DNA from: an uncultured Allobosea sp.
Lineage (GTDB): Bacteria; Pseudomonadota; Alphaproteobacteria; Rhizobiales; Beijerinckiaceae
Length of the DNA: 64,000 bases
Assembly (NCBI RefSeq): GCF_945956895.1
Contig: NZ_CAMFJF010000008.1
Location: forward strand, 79,959-143,958
Reading direction: 5' to 3'
The notes under the pieces: generated by a model
Seen by the model: the letters and a program-made list of their open reading frames with translations, nothing else
Told to the model about the DNA's origin: nothing
Databases searched by the model: none
Position numbers and translations under genes: made by a program
Shown here: in pieces, positions 47,836-57,194 of the stretch
How the letters are laid out: each line of letters begins with the position of its first letter
Position numbering within the stretch: position 1 is the first letter of the stretch

Positions 47836-48581
47836 GGCGGCGGCCCCGACGGAGCGACGGCCGCGCGCGCGGCCTTGAGGAAGGGCGCCGCGAGCTGGCT
47901 GCCCTTGCCTTCGGCCGCGAGCAGCAGGGCGAGCGCGCGCTCCGCATCGGCCGGCACGCCCTGGCCGAGCAGGGTCGCGGCGCCGAGCATGGCTTCCGAA
48001 TCCGGATCGCCTGCCACCATGCCGCGCTGCCACCATTGCGCGGCGGCGCCGGCGTCGCGCTCCACGCCGAGCGCATCGTGATGCATCATGCCGAGCCGGG
48101 TCATGCTGGTGGCGATGCCGGCCTCTGCCGCGGCCTCAGCCCAGCGCAGCGCCTCTGCCCGGTCGGCTGCATTACCGCCTTCCAGCAACATCCAGGAGAG
48201 CATGTCCTGCGCCGGAGCGTCGCCCTGCTCGGCCGCGAGTCGATAGAGCCTGATAGCCTCGGCATCGCTTTGCGCGACGCCTTCGCCCTTGAAGTGCAAG
48301 GCGGCGAGATTGCGCTGCCCGACCGGGTCGCCGCTTTCGGCGGCCAGCGTCAGCCAGCGCAGCGCCAGGGTCGGATCGCGCTCGACGCCAAGTCCTTCGG
48401 CGAAGCAGGCGCCGATATTGTTCTGCGCCCGCCCGATGCCGGCCTGGGCGAGCGGTCCCCAAAGCGCGAGCGCGGCCGGATGGTCGCCGCGCTCGACCGC
48501 CGCCGTAGCCTTTGCCATCGTCACGGCGGTATCGTCATCAGCGGCCTCGTCGCGACCGAAAAGGCACTTAAGCCAGCGCAT
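47832..48581 (-). CDS. Sel1-repeat (TPR-like) protein between selA and selB
   Basis: A 249-aa, soluble, helical protein with about four to five Sel1-like repeats; copies of A-x2-G-(D/I)-x4-Q-x-(N/D)-(L/I)-G/A occur around residues 50-200, with phrases such as [17 protein letters not shown] and [19 protein letters not shown]. Sel1 repeats normally mediate protein-protein contacts. The start lies 14 bp inside the 3' end of selA and the stop overlaps the selB start, so it is translationally coupled to both. A role in Sec synthesis or insertion is plausible but unproven. Confidence 0.88.
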   Translation of the reverse strand: MRWLKCLFGRDEAADDDTAVTMAKATAAVERGDHPAALALWGPLAQAGIGRAQNNIGACFAEGLGVERDPTLALRWLTLAAESGDPVGQRNLAALHFKGEGVAQSDAEAIRLYRLAAEQGDAPAQDMLSWMLLEGGNAADRAEALRWAEAAAEAGIATSMTRLGMMHHDALGVERDAGAAAQWWQRGMVAGDPDSEAMLGAATLLGQGVPADAERALALLLAAEGKGSQLAAPFLKAARAAVAPSGPPP

Positions 48582-49974
48582 CGGACTGCTCGGGTTTCAG
48601 CGCGTCGAGCTGCGCCGCGAACAGCGCTTCATCCTCCAGGCAACGTAGGTCGAAGATCAGGGTGCCTTGCGCGATCCGCCCGATCACCGGCACCGGCACC
48701 GCGCGAAAAGCCGCAGCCAGCTTCTCGACGGTGGAGCCTGCAGCCTTGCCCAGCGGGCGCAGAGCAAGGCCTGCGCTCGGCAGCGTCTCCAGCGGCAGCG
48801 CGCCGGAACCGATCTGGCTGGCGCAATCGATGGCTTCGACGGTCCAGCCCGTACCGATCGCCGCCGCGACCTTGGGTTGAAGGCGCTCGGCCAGGGCGCG
48901 CAGGTCACCGGCGGTTCGCGTGAACAGTCTGAGTGTCGGCAGCCGCTGCGCCAGCCGGTCGGGATCGCGATAGAGCCGGAGCGTCGCCTCCAGTGCCGCC
49001 AACCTGAGCTTGTCGAGGCGCAAAGCCCGCTTCAGCGGGTTCTTCGCCAGTTTCGCGATCAGGTCCTTCCGTCCGGCGACGATGCCGGCCTGCGGCCCGC
49101 CGAGCAGCTTGTCGCCGGAGAAGGTGACGAGATCGGCGCCGCCCTTGAGCGCATCCTGAACCGTCTTCTCCTTGCGAAGGCCCCAGCGCGAGAGGTCGAT
49201 CAGCGTGCCTGAGCCGAGATCGTCGACGAAGGGTAGATCGTGCTGGTGCGCAAGCTTAGCGAGCTCGGCGGGCTCGACCTCGGCGGTGAAGCCCTGCACC
49301 ACATAATTCGAGGTGTGGACCTTCATGATGAGCCCAGTTTCAGGGCCGATGGCCTCGGCGTAGTCCTTGAGATGCGTGCGGTTGGTCGTGCCGACCTCGC
49401 GCAGGGTCGCGCCGGCGCGCGCCATGATGTCGGGCATGCGGAAAGCGCCGCCGATCTCGATCAATTCGCCGCGCGAGACGATCGCCTCGCGATCGCGGGC
49501 GAGGGTGTTGAGCACCAGCAGCACGGCCGAGGCATTGTTGTTGACGAGGATCGCGTCCTCGGCGCCGGTGAGTTCCCGCACGAGGCCGCGGACATGCGCG
49601 TCGCGTTCGCCTCGGCTTCCGGTCTCGATCCCATATTCGAGATTGGTCGGTGCCCGCATCGCCGCGACCACCGCCTCGATCGCCTCCTCGGCGAGCAGGG
49701 CGCGGCCGAGATTGGTGTGCAGCACCGTGCCCGTCAGGTTGATGACGGGGCATTGCGAGGGCCGGCTGCGTTCCTCCAGCCAATCCAGGGCCAGACGGCT
49801 GACATGATCGACGGAGGCTGCTGCCGGCGCACCGCCCGAGCGCAGCCGCTCGATGACGTGCCGGACCGCATCAGTCGCCTCGTTGCGCCCGTGGCGCACG
49901 ATGGCGAGTTCGCCGCCAGGGCTGCGCAGCACCGTATCGACCGATGGCGGGCGAAAATGTTCGGGCTTGTTCAT
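48568..49974 (-). CDS. selA: L-seryl-tRNA(Sec) selenium transferase
   Basis: A 468-aa PLP enzyme converting Ser-tRNA-Sec to Sec-tRNA-Sec with selenophosphate. The PLP lysine is K289 in FSGDKLLGGPQAG. INLTGTVLHTNLGRALL near residue 78 and VGTTNRTHLKDY near 194 are SelA-specific. The start at 49974 has GGAGGGAGCCTG upstream. The 174-bp gap to fdhE contains an inverted repeat, so selA may be on the fdo transcript or have its own promoter. Confidence 0.96.
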   Translation of the reverse strand: MNKPEHFRPPSVDTVLRSPGGELAIVRHGRNEATDAVRHVIERLRSGGAPAAASVDHVSRLALDWLEERSRPSQCPVINLTGTVLHTNLGRALLAEEAIEAVVAAMRAPTNLEYGIETGSRGERDAHVRGLVRELTGAEDAILVNNNASAVLLVLNTLARDREAIVSRGELIEIGGAFRMPDIMARAGATLREVGTTNRTHLKDYAEAIGPETGLIMKVHTSNYVVQGFTAEVEPAELAKLAHQHDLPFVDDLGSGTLIDLSRWGLRKEKTVQDALKGGADLVTFSGDKLLGGPQAGIVAGRKDLIAKLAKNPLKRALRLDKLRLAALEATLRLYRDPDRLAQRLPTLRLFTRTAGDLRALAERLQPKVAAAIGTGWTVEAIDCASQIGSGALPLETLPSAGLALRPLGKAAGSTVEKLAAAFRAVPVPVIGRIAQGTLIFDLRCLEDEALFAAQLDALKPEQSDALA

Positions 49975-50031
49975 CAGGCTCCCTCCGGGAGACGCTTGAT
50001 CACGCTGTTCACTATACGCGGAAACGCGACG

Positions 50032-50120
50032 TCATCCCGGGCTTGCCGCGGGATCCATCGAAGGGCTGCGGAATTCTACGATGGATCCCGGATCTCCGCT
50101 TCGCTGCGTCCGGGATGACG
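50032..50120. repeat. Intergenic inverted repeat, CGTCATCCCGGG family
   Basis: Nearly the same sequence as 7714-7803: arms CGTCATCCCGGGCTTGCC and GTCCGGGATGACG, with inner GGGATCCATCGAA and TACGATGGATCCC. It is located between fdhE and selA, inside the formate dehydrogenase/selenium cluster. Confidence 0.88.
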
Positions 50121-50148
50121 GCGATGGTTCTCCTGCGATCCGACAATC

Positions 50149-51069
50149 TCAATACCCCAGCAGGAATGGGTTCACCCCCGCCCGGTGCCACCCGGCCTCG
50201 GTCACCAGCAGGTCGAGCCCGAGGCTGGCAACATCGTCCGCCACGGGCTCCAGTTCCATGTCCTTGCGCTGGTTCAGGATCTTCACATAGGTCCGGCACT
50301 CGTCGCAGGTCTCGGCCTTGATCGTGTCGGCGATGCCCTCGATCGCCTGATAGGCGATGCCCTTGGTCGAGCCGCAGGAGACGCATTTCACCCGGACATG
50401 GTTCCATTGCGTCGCGCAGAGCGAGCACTGGACATAGCGCACGCCCTCGATATTGGCATTGCCGGCAACGACGCTCGAGACCGGCGGCCCGCCGCAGCAG
50501 GGGCAGACGCCGTCGGCCACCGGCTGCGGCAGGAGCGGGTCGAGCAAGGCGCTGCGCCGGGCCGCTATGACCTGCAGGACCGCGGCGGCGAAGATATGCT
50601 CGGCCACGGCCTCGACCGGCACCGCATCGGCCAGCACGGCGGCGAACATCGCCTGCCTTGCCTCCGGCTCGGCTGAGACGGCGCGAGACAGAGCCCCGCG
50701 CGCGAGATCCGGCATGGCGACACCGACCAGCAGCTTTGCGAGCCGGTCGAAAGCACCGGACACGGCCGGGTCCGCCGCCAGTTCCTCGCGCGGGAGCAGC
50801 GGCATGGCATGGCTCGCGCGCAGCCGCAGCTCGCCGGGAGAGGGCAGGTCCGGCGGGGGCGTGGCGGCGACCAACGTCGCCTGCGCCCGGGTCAACTCTG
50901 CCAGGAAGGTGAGATAGGCTTCGAGCTGGTGTCCCGGCGCCAGCGCGGCGAAACGCGCGGCGCGTCGGTCGAACAGCGCCGCGGGCTCGGGCAGGCGCAC
51001 GAAAGGCGGCCTATCGCGCTCGGGCGTGCCGACATCCTCGAAGGTGGCGAAGCCCGGATCGTCGCTCAT
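50149..51069 (-). CDS. fdhE: Formate dehydrogenase accessory protein FdhE
   Basis: A 306-aa cytosolic protein needed to mature respiratory formate dehydrogenases. The C-terminal half has four rubredoxin-like CxxC motifs in order: CPCC, CSLC, CVSC and CDEC, which bind iron in E. coli FdhE. GAGAGGACACTG precedes the ATG. It follows fdoI after 67 bp. Confidence 0.95.
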   Translation of the reverse strand: MSDDPGFATFEDVGTPERDRPPFVRLPEPAALFDRRAARFAALAPGHQLEAYLTFLAELTRAQATLVAATPPPDLPSPGELRLRASHAMPLLPREELAADPAVSGAFDRLAKLLVGVAMPDLARGALSRAVSAEPEARQAMFAAVLADAVPVEAVAEHIFAAAVLQVIAARRSALLDPLLPQPVADGVCPCCGGPPVSSVVAGNANIEGVRYVQCSLCATQWNHVRVKCVSCGSTKGIAYQAIEGIADTIKAETCDECRTYVKILNQRKDMELEPVADDVASLGLDLLVTEAGWHRAGVNPFLLGY

Positions 51070-51136
51070 TCAGTGTCCTCTCGAACCGCACGGGTCACGG
51101 GAGGCGGGGCATCCGGGGATGTCCCGCAGTCGAAAT

Positions 51137-51832
51137 TCATTCGGCCGGACCGACGCCGTGATGGCGCGGCGGCACCTGGCGCTCGTCGATGACGCCCTCA
51201 CGCGCTTCCTGCCGCAGCCAGAGCCGGTGGTGCCGGAAGGCCCAGCCCCCCGTCACCTTGCCCTCGGTCATGGCGCTGATCGTGCCACGGACATAGAAGC
51301 CGGCATAGATATGGATGATGACGACGAGCAGCATCGCGACCGCCGCCAGCGCATGCAGGATATGGCCGACGCGCTGCTGCTCGATGGTGAAGCTCGCGCC
51401 GAAATACTCGTACCAGATCATGATGCCCGTCCCGAACAGGACGAGGATCAGGAGCGTCATCAGCCAGAAGACGATCTTTTGCGCGCCGTTATACTTGCCG
51501 ACTTCGGGCAGGTTCTCCTCGCGGCCCGACATCGCCTCGCCGATATGGCTCATCCATTTGGTGTCGGCCTTCGTCCAGAAATTGTAGCGCACCATCTGAA
51601 CGAACAGGATCGCGAAGCTTGCGAGCAGCACGACGCCGATCCAGGGATGCAGCGCGCGCGTGTTGGAGCCGCCGCCGAACAGCCCCGACAGGAAGAACAG
51701 CGACGGATGGAACAGCGCGGCCCCGCTGAGCGCCAGCAGGATCAGCGAGATCGCGGTGACCCAATGATTGACGCGCACGCGGCCGGGATAGCGGTCGACG
51801 GTGGTGCGCCCCTCCTCACGTCTGACGGCCAC
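51137..51832 (-). CDS. fdoI: Formate dehydrogenase-O/N gamma subunit (cytochrome b556)
   Basis: A 231-aa, four-helix inner-membrane diheme cytochrome that takes electrons from FdoH to quinone. Haem-ligand histidines are visible in [10 protein letters not shown], the LHPWIG segment and the late [12 protein letters not shown] and [12 protein letters not shown]. The start is GTG at 51832 with GAGGAGGCTGCCC upstream, overlapping the 3' end of fdoH by 17 bp. Confidence 0.94.
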   Translation of the reverse strand: MAVRREEGRTTVDRYPGRVRVNHWVTAISLILLALSGAALFHPSLFFLSGLFGGGSNTRALHPWIGVVLLASFAILFVQMVRYNFWTKADTKWMSHIGEAMSGREENLPEVGKYNGAQKIVFWLMTLLILVLFGTGIMIWYEYFGASFTIEQQRVGHILHALAAVAMLLVVIIHIYAGFYVRGTISAMTEGKVTGGWAFRHHRLWLRQEAREGVIDERQVPPRHHGVGPAE

Positions 51833-52733
51833 GGGCAGCCTCCTCGTCGATCAGATGCTCGGCCTCGCGGTCTTCGGCGCGGCTGACATCGTTGCGTCGG
51901 GCGATCGTCGCATGGACGAAGGCGAAGGCGGCGGCGAAACCGACGACCGCCATGCCGGCATATTTGGTCAGCCCCTTCCAGAGCTCGACGACCTGGCTGA
52001 TGCGCGGATTGTTGGGCAGCCCGGCATAGAGCTGCGGCTGGTCGGCGTGATGCAGGACATACATCACATGCGTGCCGCCGACGCCGGGTGGGTCGTAGAG
52101 GCCGGCATTCTTGAAGCCGCGCGACTTCAGGTCGGTGACGCGGCCCTGCGCATGGTCCAGCATCGCCTGCTTGGTGCCGAAGACGATCGCGCCCGTCGGG
52201 CAGGCCTTGGCGCAGGCCGGGGCCTGGCCGACCGAGACCCGGTCCGAGCAGAGCGTGCATTTATAGGCCTTGTGATCGGCCTGGCTGATGCGCGGGATGT
52301 TGAAGGGGCAGCCCTTCACGCAATAGCCGCAGCCGATGCAGTTCTCCGAGACGAAATCGACGATGCCGTTATTGTACTGCACGATCGCGCCGGGCGAGGG
52401 GCAGGCCTTAAGGCAGCCCGGATCGGCGCAATGCATGCAGCCGTCCTTGCGGATCAGCCATTCGAGATTGCCGCTCTCCGGGTTCTCCCATTCGGTGAAC
52501 CGCATCAGCGTCCAGGTGTTCTCCGTCAGGTCATGCGGGTTGTCGTAGACGCCCCGGTTGATGCCGATCTCCTCGCGCAGGTTGTTCCATTCCAGGCAGG
52601 CCGCCTGGCAGGCCTTGCAGCCGATGCATTTGGAGACGTCGATGAGCTTCGCCACCTCGAAATCGTGGCGGACATCCGGCGGCCTGAAGGTGGTTGCCGA
52701 GATGCGGGCGAAGTCCTGGCTCTGCAGTCCCAT
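51816..52733 (-). CDS. fdoH: Formate dehydrogenase-O/N beta subunit (4Fe-4S)
   Basis: A 305-aa periplasm-facing electron-transfer subunit. Four cysteine clusters ligate four 4Fe-4S centres: [35 protein letters not shown] and CTLC with CAKAC. A single C-terminal membrane helix (about residues 258-280) anchors it next to FdoI. The start at 52733 has GGGAGGCGAAGGCA upstream and follows the fdoG stop by 13 bp. Confidence 0.94.
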   Translation of the reverse strand: MGLQSQDFARISATTFRPPDVRHDFEVAKLIDVSKCIGCKACQAACLEWNNLREEIGINRGVYDNPHDLTENTWTLMRFTEWENPESGNLEWLIRKDGCMHCADPGCLKACPSPGAIVQYNNGIVDFVSENCIGCGYCVKGCPFNIPRISQADHKAYKCTLCSDRVSVGQAPACAKACPTGAIVFGTKQAMLDHAQGRVTDLKSRGFKNAGLYDPPGVGGTHVMYVLHHADQPQLYAGLPNNPRISQVVELWKGLTKYAGMAVVGFAAAFAFVHATIARRNDVSRAEDREAEHLIDEEAARGRQT

Positions 52734-52746
52734 TGCCTTCGCCTCC

Positions 52747-55700
52747 CTAGCTCGTCGCCGGTCCGTTGGACGGCTCGACATTCACCAGGAACGCCTTGAA
52801 CTCGGGCGTATCGGTGTTGGCGTCGCCGACGAACGGGGTGAGGCTGTTGGGGCCGAAGCCCTTCCTGGCCGCACCGGTGAAGCCCCAGTGGAGCGGGATG
52901 CCGACCACATGGACGGTCTTGCCGTCGCAGATCAGCGGCTTGATGCGCTTGGTCACCACGGCCTTGGCATAGACCGAGCCGCGATTGGAGGAGACCTTCA
53001 CCCAGCCGCCCTTCTGGATGTTCTTCTCCGCGGCCAGCTGTTCGCTGATCTCGACGAAGAACTCCGGCTGAAGCACCGCATTCACCCAGACATGCTTGGT
53101 CCAGTAGTGGAAATGCTCGGTCAGGCGGTAGGAGGTCGCTGCATACGGGAACTTGTCCGAAGTCCCGAGCGCGGCGAGGTCGTCCTTGAAGATGCGCGCT
53201 GCCGGGTTGCCCCGGATCTTGGGCGCCATCACGTTGGCGACCGGGCTCTCGAACGGCTCGTAATGCGCCGGGAACGGCCCGTCCCGCATCAATCCGCGCG
53301 AGAACAGGCGGGCCGAGCCCTCGGCATTCATGATGAACGGGCCGACATCGCGCGGCTTGGCGTTCACCGCGATGTCGGGCACGTCATAGCCGGTCCAGGC
53401 CGTGCCGTTCCACTCGATCAGCTTGCGCTTGGGATCCCAGGCCTTGCCGTCGAGATCGGCCGAGGCGCGGTTGTAGAGGATGCGCCGGTTGGCCGGCCAG
53501 GAGAAGGCCCAGTTGGAATAGGCGCCGGTATTGCCGGGATCGCTGGTGTCGCGCCGGGCCATCATGTTGCCCCGCTCGGTCCAGCTGCCCGAATAGATCC
53601 AGCAGCCGCAGGCGGTCGAGCCGTCGTCGCGCAATTGGCCGAAGGTGTCGACCTGCTTGCCCTTCTCCAGCAGCACCTTGCTCGGGTCGGCCGGGTCGGT
53701 GACGGTGGACACGACGTAGCCGTTGAGCTCCTTGGCCATCTCGTCGGGCTGCGGGTCCTGCGGATCGCGATAGGGCCAGTGCAGGTTGACGATCGGATCG
53801 GGGAAGGCGCCGCCTTCCTTCCGATAGAGCTCGCGCAGGCGCATATGGAGCTGCGCCATGATCCAGGTGTCGGCCTTCGCCTCGCCCGGAGGTTCCTGGC
53901 CCGGCCAGTGCCATTGCAGCCAGCGGCCGGAATTGACCAGCGAGCCCTCGTCCTCGGCGAAGCAACTCGTCGGCAGTTCGAAGACCTCGGTCTTGATCGA
54001 TTCGGGCTTCACGTCGTTATGGACGCCCTCGTCCTTCCAGAACCGCGCCGTTTCCGTCTGGAGCGGATCCATCACCACCAGGAACTTCAGCTTCGACAGC
54101 GATTCCGTGATCTTGTTGCGATTGGGCGCCGACAGGAGCGGGTTGAAGCCCTGGCAGAAATAGCCGTTGACCTTGCCCTGATGCATCAGGTCCATGATGC
54201 GCAGGAGGTCGTAGCCGCCGACATCGAGCTTCGGCAGCCACTGATAGGCGAACTCGTTCTCCGCCGTGGCTGCCGGGCCCCACATCGACTTCAGGAAGCT
54301 CACCATGAACTTCCGGTAGTTCTGCCAGTAGCTCATCTGGTTGGGACGCAACGGCTTGAAGCCGCGCGTCGACATATAGGTCGTGAAATCGACCTCCCTG
54401 TCCTTCGGGATCGTGAGATAGCCGGGGATCAGGTCCGACATCAGGCCGATATCGGTGAGCCCCTGGATGTTGGAATGCCCGCGCAGCGCATTCATGCCGC
54501 CGCCGCGCACGCCGATATTGCCGAGCATGAGCTGCACCATCGCCATGGTGCGGATGTTCTGCGAGCCCTTCGAGTGCTGCGTCCAGCCGAGCGCGTACAT
54601 CGACGTCATCGTCTTGTCGCGCGCCGAGCACTCGGAGATCATCTTGCAGATCGCGAGATACTTGTCCTTCGGCGTGCCGCAGATGCGCTCGACCATCTCG
54701 GGCGTATAGGCGGCGACATGCTGCTTCAGGAGCTGATAGACGCAGCGCGGGTTCTGCAGGGTCTCGTCGACCTGGACATAGCCGTCCGGCCCGAGCTCGT
54801 AGTCCCAGCTCGAGCGGTCATAGTCGCGCTTGGCCTCGTCATAGCCGGAGAACAGGCCGTCCTGATAGGAGAAGCCCTCCTTCACGAGATAGGGCGCGTT
54901 GGTGAAGGCGCGCACATAGTCGTGCTGGATCTTGTCGTTCTCGATGCAGTAGCGGATCACCCCGAGCAGGAAGGCGATGTCGGTGCCTTGCCGGATCGGC
55001 GCATAGAAATCCGCGACCGAGGCCGTGCGCGTGAAGCGCGGATCGACGACGATCAGCTTGGCGCCGCGCTGGGCCTTGGCCTCAGTGACCCATTTGAAGC
55101 CGCACGGATGCGCTTCGGCGGCGTTGCCGCCCATGACGATGATGAGGTCGGTGTTCTTGATGTCCGTCCAGGAGTTGGTCATCGCACCGCGACCGAATGT
55201 TGGGGCCAGACTGGCCACCGTCGGTCCGTGTCAAACGCGCGCCTGGTTGTCGAACGCCAGAACTCCGAGGCTTCGCACGACCTTGTAGGTCAGGAAAGCC
55301 GTCTCGTTGGTGGTGGCCGAAGCCGCCAGGAAGCCCGTGGTCAGCCAGCGGTTGACCGTGACCCCGTCCTGGTTCTTCGCGACGAAGTTCTTGTCGCGGT
55401 CGTCCTTCATCAGGCGCGCGATGCGGTCTAGCGCCTCGTTCCAGCTGATCTGGCGGAACGCCTTCTCGCCCGGGCCGCGATATTGCGGGACCTTGGTGCG
55501 CGTCTCCGAATGGACGAAATCGAGGAGGGCGGCCCCCTTCGGGCAGAGCGTGCCGCGATTGGTCGGGTGGTCCGGGTCGCCTTCGATATGGATGATCGCC
55601 GGATGGGCGTTCTTCGACTTGTCGCCCAGGCCGTACATGATGACGCCGCAGGCGACGGAGCAGTACGGGCAGGTGTTTCGTGTTTCCGTGGTGCGGGCCA

Positions 55701-55830
55701 GCTTGAAGGGCCGCACGGCCTGGGCAAGTGCCTCCTCGGCACCGCCGAACCCGAGTGCGGCGACGGCAGAACCGGCGACTCCCGCACCTGCGGCTTTCAG
55801 AAACTGGCGACGCGAGAGCTCATGCAGCAT
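52747..55830 (-). CDS. fdoG: Formate dehydrogenase-O/N alpha subunit, selenocysteine-containing
   Basis: A 1027-aa Mo/W-bisPGD catalytic subunit oxidising formate in the periplasm. The Tat signal ([10 protein letters not shown], residues 6-15) and a 4Fe-4S site C54, C57, C61, C96 are present. In-frame TGA at codon 200 (55231-55233) lies in [20 protein letters not shown], exactly where E. coli FdnG/FdoG have Sec. The downstream frame continues to 52747 with intact domains. A SECIS hairpin follows the codon. The ATG at 55830 with GGGAGG upstream is preferred to 55866. Conventional gene calling splits it into two ORFs at the TGA. Confidence 0.96.
55202..55233 (-). promoter_or_regulatory. UGA-Sec codon and SECIS element in fdoG
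   Basis: In mRNA sense, UGA is followed by 11 nt and then GG-U-GGCC-AGUCU-GGCC-CC. This gives a stem with a bulged U and a GU-containing apical loop, the features bound by bacterial SelB. As I recall it, the E. coli fdhF SECIS has the same 11-nt distance between UGA and the hairpin. Confidence 0.88.
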
Positions 55831-55932
55831 CTCAACCTCCCAGGGCGACGACGAAGCGTCGTTCAATTTGGAATAGTGAAACTCTGAGGGAGGGGCGTCA
55901 AGGCAAGCCTTCGCGGCTGGACGGGCAGGCTC
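55831..55932. other. Short leader between the lacI-type gene and fdoG
   Basis: About 100 bp that must contain the fdoG promoter unless the operon is transcribed from the regulator upstream. I cannot pick out clear -35/-10 boxes. Confidence 0.4.
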
Positions 55933-57024
55933 TTAGACTTTCGGCCTACGATTGTACCGCTTGCTGGGCCTTGCCTCGGTGTGGCTGTCAGGCGCGCGGG
56001 GCAGGGGGGCCGTAGCTGGAAGCGGCTCGTGGGTTACGTTGATGTCGGCGGTTGCGCTGCCGCCCCATGCGGAGGAGAGCTGCGCGACGATATGCCGGCC
56101 GAAGCTCTCGTAGGGGATGCGGATCGAGGTCAGCCAGGGCGCGATCCAGTGATTGAGCGCGTTGCCGTCGATGCCGACGAGGATGCAGCGCTCGGGGATC
56201 GCGATGCCGGTCTCCGTCGCGCGGCGATAGGCGCCATAGGCGATCATGTCGCTGACGCAAAGGGCCCCGTCGGGCCAGCCGCCGCTCTCTTCCAGGCTTT
56301 TAGCCGCGGCATAGCCGATCTCGATATGCGACAGGCTGGGCGCGCTCGCCCGGCGGATATCGGCGTCCGGAATGCCCTGAACGACGAGCCTTTGAATGAA
56401 GCCGTCGGCGCGTTCGGTCGTGCTCGAAGCGTTCAGTGTCGCCATCAGCACGGCAGGCCGTCTGACGCCCTGCGCGAGCAGGTAGTCGGCGGCATCGGCG
56501 CCCGCCTTGCGGTTGTCGATGCCGACATAGGCGCCGCCGCCGAGCGGATTGCGCCGCGCGACGAACACCATCGGGTCGCCGCGCGTCTGCGCTTCGGCAA
56601 GGCCGGCGCTGCCGACGGCGCTGACCATCACGTAGCCGGCCACGAACTGGTCGCGCATCGCCCGCAGATAATCGTCCTGCAAATCGGCGCGGTCATGCGT
56701 GTCGCAGAGGATCATGACGTAGCCGGCGTCCCGCAGCGCGGCTTCCGTCGAGACCGCGATCGCGGCCATGGCGGGGTTGTCGAGATTGGGGGCGAGCATC
56801 GCGACCACCCGGCTGGCACGGCGCTTCAACGCCCGCCCGACGGGGTTGGGCCGGTAGCCCAGCCGTGCGATCGCCTGTTCGACGCGGGCGATCGTGTCCG
56901 GAGAGGCCCGCCCGCTCTTGCCGTTGACGATCCGCGAAACGGTCGCGACCGAGACGCCGGTTTCCCGCGCCACCGTCGCTAGGGAAACCCCGTCCTGCTG
57001 CGGTCTTGCGGCCTTTGCCGTCAT
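55933..57024 (-). CDS. LacI-family transcriptional regulator
   Basis: A 363-aa repressor. The N-terminal helix-turn-helix and hinge read SLATVARETGVSVATVSRIV, then a periplasmic-binding-like effector domain (about 60-330) has VVAMLAPNLDNPAMAAIA and the terminal SIRIPYESFGRHIVAQL. A proline/arginine-rich tail follows. It is divergent from the sugar ABC operon and probably binds the palindrome at 57121-57138, with an alpha-glycoside or its product as inducer (inference). Confidence 0.92.
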   Translation of the reverse strand: MTAKAARPQQDGVSLATVARETGVSVATVSRIVNGKSGRASPDTIARVEQAIARLGYRPNPVGRALKRRASRVVAMLAPNLDNPAMAAIAVSTEAALRDAGYVMILCDTHDRADLQDDYLRAMRDQFVAGYVMVSAVGSAGLAEAQTRGDPMVFVARRNPLGGGAYVGIDNRKAGADAADYLLAQGVRRPAVLMATLNASSTTERADGFIQRLVVQGIPDADIRRASAPSLSHIEIGYAAAKSLEESGGWPDGALCVSDMIAYGAYRRATETGIAIPERCILVGIDGNALNHWIAPWLTSIRIPYESFGRHIVAQLSSAWGGSATADINVTHEPLPATAPLPRAPDSHTEARPSKRYNRRPKV

Positions 57025-57111
57025 GGTTCTCCCCCGGTGCAGGCGCCCGGCCTCGGTGCCGGTCGGTGGATCGAAAGCCGGCTAATTCAGCCATGCCGCG
57101 ACATCCACCCG

Positions 57112-57140
57112 TTGACAAGCAAGGCAAACGTTTGCCTTAG
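57112..57140 (+). promoter_or_regulatory. LacI-type operator and promoter of the sugar ABC operon
   Basis: A perfect 18-bp palindrome AAGGCAAACGTTTGCCTT (57121-57138) with the central CG step of LacI-family sites lies in the 170-bp divergent gap. A perfect TTGACA at 57112-57117 has its 17-bp spacer ending at 57134; the predicted -10 (CCTTAG) is poor. A repressor on the palindrome would block this promoter. Confidence 0.75.
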
Positions 57141-57194
57141 TGATTGTCAAGGCGCCCGTTGAAGTGCCGTGGTCATGCAAGGGATGGAACGCAG

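Noticed and set aside
55216..55233. Treating fdoG as a frameshifted or nonsense pseudogene
   Set aside because: The TGA is at the known Sec site, a SECIS follows, and selA, selB, selC and selD are adjacent.
52558..55431. A 957-codon plus-strand frame opposite fdoG
   Set aside because: It is the antisense shadow of fdoG; the product has no domains.
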